This document shows, piece by piece, positions 55,318 to 64,000 of a DNA stretch of 64,000 bases; the first letter of the stretch is position 1, and each line of letters starts with the position of its first letter. Below the pieces are notes generated by a model. It ran no database searches, was not told where the DNA came from, and saw only the letters and a list, made by a program, of their open reading frames with translations. The translations under genes were made by a program, and so were the position numbers. Source of the DNA: Absidia repens (Eukaryota > Mucoromycota > Mucoromycetes > Mucorales > Cunninghamellaceae); NCBI GenBank assembly GCA_002105175.1, contig MCGE01000022.1:248001-312000 (forward strand), in the 5' to 3' direction.

Positions 55318-57386
55318 ATGATCAGCGAATACCGAATGAAACTCCGTTCCTCTTCAGCAAAGCGAAAAGCCGGCGAGCTTTGTGGTGAAGACAATGACCA
55401 TCAACAAAATGCAACGGCAGAAGCGTCAGAAGCGCAGCTTTATTTACATGGAAACCGAGAACCAAACGACGGCTCTGCGGGTCTATCTGACGACGATGAC
55501 GGTGACGATGACGGCGACCAAAACCAACCCGTTCCTCGTTATGCAGCATTATTCGACGACGAAAGCGACGAAGCTGACCAAGATGATAATGATGATATCT
55601 TACGAGCGGCGAGTGACGATGATATCTTACGAGTGACACCTCCTCCACCTGAAATCCCCAGGACACCTATCGATTTGAATAGTATCTTTCCTCCTTCTCC
55701 TTATGGGAAATCCAGAGAACCAAGAATTTATGGCGATAGGTAAGTTTTTTTTTTTTTGTTTTTTTTTTTTCGTATCAATATGATGAAGGAATGGTGGTTA
55801 ACCCGTTCTCTTTCTAAATAATAGATTTATTCCTCTTCGCGACCCCAACCTAGTACACGATTACAACATGCATGAACCTCCATCACTCCGCAACCCTCGG
55901 CACCCATCTCAGCAAACAGAAGAAGAAGCCGCTCGAGGTAAGCACCTTTTATTTTTATTTTTATCCAAACCCCATTCCTTCCTCTTTTTATTAACCGTGC
56001 TTCTTTTTTTTTTTCTTGTTGGCAGACTTACATGAACGACGAATGTTCCAATTTTACCGAAGCGAAGTACTACATGCTCCCGACACCGTCCAGAACTTCA
56101 TTGAAACCGAAGCTGATATTGGTACCAACCATGTACGTACCCCTCGTCGTTTATACAAATACTCCTCCCCTCGTGCTGAACATCGACCTTTACCACATGC
56201 TTCTGGCTCCTCCTCCAACCATCATCCTCATGTCTACCCGAATCATCATCACCACCATGCACGCGAATCACCCTTCCTCAACGCCTCTCCCATTAGCGAC
56301 AACGGTATCAAGATTATGAATGCATTACAACGACCTACCCGATATGTCAACCGTACAGCGATTAAGATTCTCGATGCACCGGATCTCCAAGACGATTTTT
56401 ACCTGAACCTTGTGGACTGGGGATCGGACGACTGTTTGGCGGTAGGCTTGGGCACCTGTGTGTATTTATGGGACGCCAACACCAGCCGAGTGACGAAACT
56501 CTGTGACCTGATGGACGATACCAGCAATAATGATGATGGCGATGGCGGCAGCAACGGCAACAACAAGACACCACATTCTGATCCGGAACAAGTGACATCG
56601 GTGAACTGGGCTCAAGAAAGTCAACATTTGGCCATTGGCACGAACAGGTCGCGTGTATTATTATGGGATGTCAAGGCGAACCGCAAACTCCGTAGTTGGC
56701 ACAATCATACGGCTCGTGTGGGCTCTTTAGCCTGGAATCGGAACATCATGACATCTGCAAGCCGTGATCATCACATCTTCCACCACGACGTCCGTTCACC
56801 GGCACCGTACTTCCGGGATATGAACGTTCACACGCAAGAGGTATGTGGTCTCAAATGGAGTCTGGATGGATCGATGCTGGCGTCGGGCGGGAATGACAAC
56901 AAGCTTGTGATTTGGAATTCTCATGAAAATATGGCGCTGCATACCTTTGGGGAACATACGGCTGCTGTGAAGGCCTTGGCCTGGTCACCACATGAACGTA
57001 GCTGTTTGGTCAGTGGAGGTGGAACTGCCGACAAGACCATCAAGTTTTGGAATGCACAACGTGGAATGATGTTGGATTCTTATGATACGGGTTCTCAGGT
57101 GTGCAATGTCGCTTGGTCCAAACGGTCGCAAGAAATAGTGTCTACTCATGGCTTTGCTAATCAACATGTCTCCTCCTCCAATCAAGTCATTGTCTGGAAT
57201 GCCAAAACCATGCATCGCGTCGCCACCTTGACTGGTCATTCAAGTAGGGTCCTATTCATGTCCATGGATAACAGTGGTAGCACCGTCGTTACAGGCGCTG
57301 GTGATGAAACCTTACGATTCTGGGATGTCTTTGCCGGTGTGGAACCTCCAAGGAAAGAAATCAACAAGGTGACAACATTACGTTGA
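55318..57386 (+). CDS. APC/C activator Cdh1/FZR1 (fizzy-related WD40 protein)
   Basis: Exons 55318-55739, 55825-55937 and 56026-57386 give 631 residues. Cdh1 binds the anaphase-promoting complex and recruits substrates for ubiquitination at mitotic exit and in G1. The C-box DRFIPLR (residues 140-146) is rebuilt across the first intron. AIKILDAPDLQDDFYLNLVD, then AVGLGTCVYLWDANTSRVTK start the WD40 propeller, and these are Cdh1-type rather than Cdc20-type. Seven WD repeats follow, with degron-receptor sequence around GGNDNKLVIWN. The usual C-terminal Ile-Arg tail is Leu-Arg here, a conservative change. The N-terminus is long and very acidic (Asp runs), and an Asn/Gly/Asp loop interrupts the first blades. 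A poly(A)-like AATAAA lies near 57560. Confidence 0.94.
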
Positions 57387-57884
57387 TATGTATACTCCTC
57401 CACCTCCCATATTCCCTCCCTTCTCTTATTCATGTCATTTTTTTTAGTCTTTATATATCCCATAGCGAATAGTTTTTTTTTAGTCTTTTTTTTTTTTTCT
57501 TTTTCTCTATCTCCCTCTTATATTCTAGTTTTATATCTGTATATAGTGCCCATCATTTGTAAATAAATACACTGCACAATAAATAAAAAAATATCAAAAA
57601 ATCATCATTATGCGAATCAGTGATTATGAATTTTTGTTTTAAATAGTAGACTGAGCCTCGACCTTTCTTTCAGTAATGTTTAATCACCTTTGTTTTTTGT
57701 CTTTTTCAATAAAAAAAAAAAAATGGTATCACCAATTCTACAATGCTCATGCATTTTTTTTTTCTGTGGTGCTTATGTGTGTGTGTGTGCGTCGGGGTAT
57801 ATTAAACGAATCTTGACTATGGATGATTATTGTGGATGGGCCAAGAAGAAAAAAACATGGCAAAAAGCTTGATCCCAACACACC

Positions 57885-57915
<31 letters not shown>

Positions 57916-58681
57916 AAAAACGTAGGCAACTTTTTAATATCATGAAAGAAAAGTGATACCGGTCCACACACGGACGGAATAGTCATGATAAACCTAAAAA
58001 GAGAGAAAATAGAAGAGAAACGGACACTAATGCAGTGTATTTTTGTCATGATTTAATAAACGGGGGTTTATTAGCTGGGAACTTGAAATAATCCTGTACC
58101 TGAGACTTTCTGGTTACCGATGCCTGAACATGCCTATTTGCTCGATTACCTACAGCACCAGTCCATATATATATATATATATATATGGCTGAATGTGAAT
58201 GAATGTATATAAAACAGATCTAAAAAATTATTGTCATCGCCTATGTGGTCCGTTTTGTATCAGGCAACGGACAATGGGAAGTTCAGCCAATAGCGAATAT
58301 TGCTTTTGATACATATGATACAAAGAATAGGCTTTTTTTTTTAATTGGGTTCCATTGCCGGTCAGGGCCGTCGACTGAGTGTGTTACGCTATAATAAAAT
58401 TGGTATGGTATGTGATAGATTAACAACTAGGAATTTTAATGAATGACCAGAGCTCTCTAAAAAAACATACTGCTAACTGTATCCGAGCGTTTCATCATCA
58501 TCATCATCACCATCAGCAGCACAAAGTCAGTTGGCTGGATTTGAAAGTTTTTTTGTGCCAGTGATTTTTTTTTTTGTTCGGTCGGTCAATCCCCTTCTCC
58601 TCATTTCTTCCCGTCAATTTTCTATATCTATTCAACCGTAACCCAATCTTACTCCCGTTCATCCAGATATATTGCCCAACC
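57387..58681. other. Intergenic spacer
   Basis: It holds the Cdh1 3' UTR, A and T homopolymers (A30 near 57883-57912), a (TG)n tract near 57776, (AT)12 near 58157-58186 and a CATCAT microsatellite near 58494. No exon is recognisable. Confidence 0.45.
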
Positions 58682-59613
58682 ATGGAAGCACAAGCATTAA
58701 GTAAAGCCAACAAACAAATATAAAAAAAAAACAAGTAGTTCTCAACTACAGGAACCATCTGATACTAAAACTGCCCTCACTCTTTTACGTCATATAGTTC
58801 AGCGACTTTTACAGTTCCCAACGATCAGAATCAAGAACCTGGCAACCACAACGGATAAACTCACCAAACTGATTCACGGGGGTAAAAAGAATGTCCATTT
58901 CATTTGTGGTAAGTTGGTTTCCCTGTAAAGAAAAGAAAAAAAGAAATCGAGATGTGGACACCAAGGACTAACCACGCTCCTTCTGTTCTTCTTTTGGTAT
59001 TGTTGACTAGATTTTGATATGACCATGTCTGTCCATTGGGTCCGTAACAAATCAACCTATGCCTTGGAAAGAAATTGCTCGTCTCATGGTATTCCTGCAC
59101 GGTATGACAAACTGAGCCCAGAGGTAAGAGAAGACAATGATATCGGAAAAGCGGATAACATGTTATGGGTGCGCTAACAGTAGAGTGATATTCTCTAGTT
59201 TAAAAAGGAAACAGCGCGACTTTACAACACTTACTATCCCATTGAAATCAACAAGACCATGACCTTGGAAGAAAAGGTACCTTATATGATCAAGTGGTGG
59301 CAACAAGCCCATGATGCTATGATCGCTCAAAAACTGACCCGTCAAGGTAAGATGCCCGCCGTCGCCCCGTCCCGCCCCGCCCCACCCCACCTCTCCAGAC
59401 CCAGACAGTAGATCTGTTCCCTTTGAAACTAACGCCCCGCCCTTTTTTTTTTTTTTATTAGATATTTTCAACATGATCGAACAAAACAATATTGAACTTC
59501 GACCTGGATTGGATACGATGTTGTCCTATTGTCGTGATACCAACGTCCCATTCTTAGTATTCTCAGCTGGCATTGGTGATTTGATTGAACGTGTTTTACT
59601 GGTAAGTGCTCTT

Positions 59614-59646
<33 letters not shown>

Positions 59647-60086
59647 GGGGGTGAGGGCGAGGGATGATGTCTTTTCATCTATCATATCAACTCATCTCTC
59701 TTCTTTCTTTCTGTTTACACATTTAGAAACATCAATTATTATTTGACAATATGCATATTGTGTCGAATATGATGCAATTTGACCAGGACGATGTGTGTGT
59801 GGGCTTCAACGAACCTTTGATTCATGTGCTGAACAAATCTGAAGTGCAAGTGGAAAAAACGCCCTACTCGCCTTTGGTGGAAAATCGATCGAATGTCATT
59901 CTGATTGGGGATTCATGTGCCGATACGCAAATGGCGCATGGCATCAAACACGATTGCTGTTTGAATATCGGCTTGCTCAACCACGACATTGAACATTTGG
60001 AACCAAGATATTTGCAAACCTTTGATATTGTCATTGAAGGCGATGCCAATTTGAACCCCATCATGGAAATTTTAGAATTCATGTAA
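58682..60086 (+). CDS. Cytosolic 5'-nucleotidase III (UMPH-1/NT5C3-like, HAD family); first exon uncertain
   Basis: Firm exons are 58752-58908, 59011-59123, 59199-59346, 59462-59601 and 59727-60086 (305 residues). The enzyme dephosphorylates pyrimidine mononucleotides such as UMP/CMP. HAD motif I is DFDMTMS, joined across an intron. The motif II region is VPFLVFSAGIGDLIE, and motif III/IV is NVILIGDSCADTQMAHGI. YPIEINKTMTLEEKVPYMIK, VSNMMQFDQDDV and GFNEPLIHVLNKSE are typical NT5C3 stretches. The only good upstream start, ATG at 58682 (MEAQAL then GTAAAG at 58701), gives phase 1, whereas the 58752 acceptor needs phase 0. The N-terminal few residues are therefore unresolved. A poly(A)-like AATAAA lies near 60287. 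Confidence 0.88.
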
Positions 60087-60566
60087 CCTATCATATTCCC
60101 TTCACCCCTCTCTCCCTTCCTCTCGCTCTTGCTTCTGGCTTCCCTTCTTCTTTTTTTTTAGTTTTAGTTTTAGTTTATATAGAAATATGTATTCTTCCCC
60201 CCCCCCTCCATTCTCTGTCCATCATCTCCTCCCAATTTACCTGAGCTATATCATGTAGATATTATCTTCTGTAGTCTATTACTTCAATAAATAAATACAA
60301 ATGATATCCTCGTTTTATTGATGAAATGTGTGTTTTGTTTCCCAAATCGATTTTATTGTTATTACTATTATTGGATCAGGACGATTGAAAAAAAGGACAT
60401 CCAGGTGTTGTACCGTTGTTAGATTACATGAGAAATCATCGTTTTAGTGATGACCTCACTGTATACATACATACGTTTTTGGTTTTTGTTGAAATAGGGC
60501 GCTGTTAAAATATATCGCCATTATTTATCATACATCTCTGATCATCACTTTATGTGTCCTTCACGG

Positions 60567-60602
<36 letters not shown>

Positions 60603-61117
60603 TTCTACACACACATAAGTAGGGTTTACCCATTCGATAAGACAAACTACCATAGGTGTACGAGAGTCTATGATGTGTAAAAGACATATTTATTCAGATA
60701 TAAGCATAAGCTACGACAACTAAACTAAACTAGACTAAGGATACATATCTAAATGCGAATGCATATAGTTGTAGAGTAAACATAATGACAGATAGACTAT
60801 GTAGAGGGCACGCTATCCTATAGCGCCATCATATCATACTATATATATAAGGACCATCTTACTACAGACGAGAATCACATTGCATAAAAAAATAAAAGAT
60901 GCACACCACCCATAGCAACACTTACAATGCGCAGCATACATAGACAAAATACATAAATAAATAAAGTTTTTTTTTATTATTATTATTGAATTGATATAAA
61001 AGTAAAGATATATACATAAAAATTGAAAAGAGAGGGGGAGGGGGAATATACAAAATACAACTAGGACGAAAATAAATAAAATAAAAGAAAATATATATAA
61101 AGAAAAAGGGGAGATAC
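60087..61117. other. Intergenic spacer with T33 run and repeat module
   Basis: It lies between convergent genes. A C-run is near 60198-60207 and T33 at 60569-60601. A short module at about 60660-60760 reads, on the minus strand, TTAGTTTAG and ATCTGAATAAATATGTC, like the dispersed repeat family. The right end is the PPR-gene 3' flank. No gene is seen. Confidence 0.5.
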
Positions 61118-64000
61118 CTATTCTAACACCAAATCAGCGACGACAGCTAAGACTTTGTCAGGGAAATCCCGTTGCACCATTTGATCCAATACCAATTTGG
61201 CCTTGTCGATCATCTTGTTATCGAGATACGCACGCACCATAGCTTCATATGTACTAGGTTCACGGATCACCACCAAGGTAGACGACCCAGCGGAGCTAAT
61301 GTTGTTGGCAGCAGTAGAACTAGCAGTAGCAATATCATCATCGTCTTCTTCAGAGCATGCAGATTTGTCGTCGGTCATCTTGTTGAACACCGCTTCAGCC
61401 TTGTGGACCAATCCCTTTTGACCATAACCGCGGATAAACAAGTTTTCAATATAGGGCGAGGTGCTCTTTTTGTTGGCCAAGGTAGCGAGCATTTGGTCAT
61501 ACAGAGCTTCGGCACGTTCCAAACCATCACCACCATCGTCGTTACTGATCAAAGTATCCAACATGGCTTGATACACAGCTTCATCGGGCACCACCTGGGA
61601 CTTGTTCATTTCACCAAACACACGCTCGGCGCTCTGCACATCGCGTTGGAGGGTACCATAGGCATAGATCAATGTGGCATAATGGGTGGCTTGAGGTCGA
61701 ATTCGGTCACGGCGTTCCATTTCAGAAAGCATGCGGTGGGCGGTAGGCATATCATAGGGGGTCATACTGGCATAGGCTTCCATGAGCAACTTGTACGTAT
61801 GTGGGGAGGGCTTGATATGACGACGGCGTAATTCAGCAAAGTATTCCAACACGCGTTCACGACAAGGTTGTTGACGGACATAGAATTGCATCATGTTGTT
61901 GAAGGGGCCCACACGAGGTTGATACGAAGCAGCAGACAACATTTCACCAAACAAACGGCGTGCATGCGTTTCGGATCCAGCACGTACACAGGCAGAGATA
62001 ATGGCTCCATACGTAATCGAGTTGGGGACCACCTTGAATTCACGCATTTCGTCAAACAAGTAAAGCGCCGATTCCAATTTGCGAGCCTTGGCCAGTTTGG
62101 AAATCACCACGTTGTAAAAGAAGGTCGTAGGCTTGACGTTGTGGCGCTTGGCTTCGTCGTAGATAGTCAACGCATCCGAGGCTTCGTCCGTAGCACACTT
62201 GGCACTGCCCAATAAAAGACTGGCATACCCATTGCCATCAGGGAACATGCCCATTTTCTTGATCTGGTCATAGTACACCTATTCATAAATAAAAAATAAT
62301 ATAAAAAAAAAAAAAAGCCGCGCATTAGAAATCCAATCCATTGCTCCATATCTATTTGATGTTATTGTTTTCTTACCTTGGCACAGGACATATTTCCTTG
62401 TTGAGCGTAGCCAATCAGGATACTGTTTGTAATCACATACACCGCTTGCTTCTTGTTACTGTCGCCAGTTTCCATCGAGTCGTATGCCTTCAAACAGACT
62501 TGGTACATCTTGAGCGCCATATCCATGTGGCCTTGTTTACCCACCAAAGCAATCGCATCACGTAACGAGTCAGGCAAAGGCAACAGTGTTCCTTCCACAA
62601 TTCTGTCCAAAAGCGTCATGGCAGTGTCCAAATGTCCATGCATGACAGATTTCATGATGTCTTGAGAAGCAGCCACATCAAATTGAGCCAATGCCAAGTC
62701 TTGTTCATCTTCACTTTGTTCCTTTTCATCTTCATTCACCGAAGCAGCATCAGCAGCAGTAGCCATAGCAGTAGCAGCAGTGCTAGTGGAGGGCACTCTA
62801 GGAGCAGCAGCAGTAGCAGCAGAAGGAGTCGATTTCACTAACGAGGCAGGATCCACAGCAGCACGCCATTTCGCTTCGGCAGTCAGATCACCCTTCATAT
62901 GCAAGAATGATGTCACACGCGCCACCAAGCTAGAGGCAGGTACCAAATGATCGGCTTGCATTGCATTCAACAAGGCCAAGAAAAGCGACATGGGTTGATA
63001 ATCCTTGATTGACGCATCGGAGGAGTTGTGATGAGCAAATGTTGCCAGAATGATGGCAGCATCAAACATAAGAGAGTAGTCCGCCATGGTCCATCCACCA
63101 CTAGGGTTGCTGTGTTCAGTGGCTTGATAAGTTTGTACCAAAGCTTTGGCCAAAGAAGACGGCATCTTACCACCGAACCAGAGCGGCGTGGTGACATGGG
63201 CGACTTGTAACATCAACGCAGTATCCTTGATCGTATCCACCAATTGCAAAGCTGTATCGACCAACAGACGTTGCCCTTTCGCAAGAGTACGTGGAGACAA
63301 CACACCAAGAATCACATGAAGCGCATGGACGGCTTGATCGGCAGCACCGGCTAAAGTGAAATGAGAGATGATACGACAGGCCAACACAGGGTCGGGTTCC
63401 AATCGAGCCACACGCATATCTTCCACCACATGGAGTGCCTTGGCACCTTGTTGCTTGGCCAAACACAAAAGAGCATAGTTGGCAAGGTTACCATAGGATT
63501 TGGCGATATCGGTCTTGATCAAATCGGCATACACAGCATCGGCGCCTTCGATATTGTGGGCATGGCAGTAAGCAGCGAGGATCGGACCATATGTGCTGGC
63601 ATCCGGTTGAGGTAGCGTCAGGGGCGATTGAAGTAATTGGCGCACCACGCCATGGGCCTTTTCCATATCGGCTTGCGTACAGTAATGGCGGATCACCGAG
63701 TTGTAAGGGATGATGGTCAACTTGATACCGTCTTGCACCATATCAGTATCAATCACACGCAAGGCACCGTCCAGCAGGCCACATTTGAGGTGGGAATCGA
63801 CCAGAGCATTGTACACATACGAGGCATCATGCGCACCCATGGTATCCTTGTGTTCTTGGTACATGGCAAAATAGCGTCGTGCAGCTTGGATATCACCGGC
63901 ACGGCCAAACAGATTGATGAGCGCAGCATAAGTGGCAGCATTGGCAGAAGCATGGGATGATTGGTCGAGTTCATGGAAGACTTGCAATGCATGCGTGGTA
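61118..64000 (-). CDS. Large pentatricopeptide repeat (PPR) protein, 5' partial
   Basis: Minus-strand exons <64000-62377 and 62278-61118 join in frame; about 927 residues are in the window and the start is off the right edge. PPR proteins are helical-repeat RNA-binding proteins, in fungi mostly mitochondrial, that stabilise, process or help translate organellar transcripts. Many 35-residue units are visible, for example ATYAALINLFGRAGDIQAAR, YNALVDSHLKCGLLDGALRV, YNSVIRHYCTQADMEKAHGV, FFYNVVISKLAKARKLESAL and ITYGAIISACVRAGSETHAR. An Ala/Thr/Ser-rich, acidic segment (about 62690-62830) separates two repeat blocks. The target RNA is not predictable here. Its GC content is higher than that of the neighbouring spacers. 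Confidence 0.9.

Noticed and set aside
61172..61831. Plus-strand open frame of 219 codons opposite the PPR gene
   Set aside because: The minus strand shows unmistakable PPR repeats; this is an antisense shadow.

Overview
This window reads as nuclear DNA of a filamentous fungus, most likely an early-diverging lineage such as Mucoromycota. Nearly every gene is split by several short (about 50-100 nt) GT-AG introns. A and T homopolymers are frequent in introns and spacers. The gene set is typically fungal: a GH18 chitinase, a KilA-N/APSES regulator, an arrestin-type trafficking adaptor, ALG8 and COQ10. I inferred the lineage from these traits without any comparison, so the genus is not assigned.

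Layout from left to right: the 3' part of a very acidic telobox/Myb (TRF/Taz1-like) gene (1-3.7 kb); the mitochondrial Fe-S assembly protein NUBPL/Ind1 (5.6-6.7); an unrecognised multipass membrane protein (7.3-8.6); COQ10 (8.9-9.6, minus), divergent from an arrestin-like protein (9.8-12.3); a small two-helix membrane protein (12.8-13.4); a peroxisomal 4CL-like acyl-CoA synthetase (14.8-17.2, minus); an ARF GTPase (18.7-19.7, minus); proteasome alpha4 (22.5-23.7); mitochondrial pyruvate carrier MPC1 with a 4-nt micro-exon (24.0-24.7); TRAPPC2L (25.0-25.8, minus), divergent from a fucosyltransferase-like type II membrane protein (26.0-28.3); a KilA-N transcription factor (28.5-29.8, minus); a secreted chitinase (33.2-35.0); ORC5 (35.3-37.4); ALG8 (37.7-39.9); an MFS sugar transporter (40.2-42.3); a mobile-element-rich island (42.6-50.8); HID1 (50.9-54.0, minus); the APC/C activator Cdh1/FZR1 (55.3-57.4); a cytosolic 5'-nucleotidase III (58.7-60.1); and a large PPR protein running off the right edge (61.1-64.0, minus).

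The most interesting locus is the island. A minus-strand gene of about 4.1 kb (43674-47822) encodes a Fanzor-type protein, the eukaryotic relative of TnpB RNA-guided nucleases. It has a split RuvC core, a CxxC...CxxC zinc ribbon, a long N-terminal extension and an 18-bp tandem repeat encoding an acidic linker between RuvC-I and RuvC-II. Its 3' flank is the place to look for a guide RNA. Next to it lie a truncated Ty3-type RNase H remnant and one copy of an AT-rich dispersed repeat of about 0.8 kb. That repeat recurs in at least four other spacers of the window, and related modules occur at two more places.

The remaining genes are mostly single-copy housekeeping genes of membrane traffic (ARF, TRAPPC2L, HID1, arrestin), mitochondria (NUBPL, COQ10, MPC1, PPR), glycosylation and cell wall (ALG8, fucosyltransferase-like, chitinase) and cell cycle/replication (ORC5, Cdh1). 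They do not form a gene cluster. Several genes (ALG8, the Fanzor gene, the 5'-nucleotidase first exon) do not splice in frame as given, so either small assembly indels or unusual splicing must be considered.
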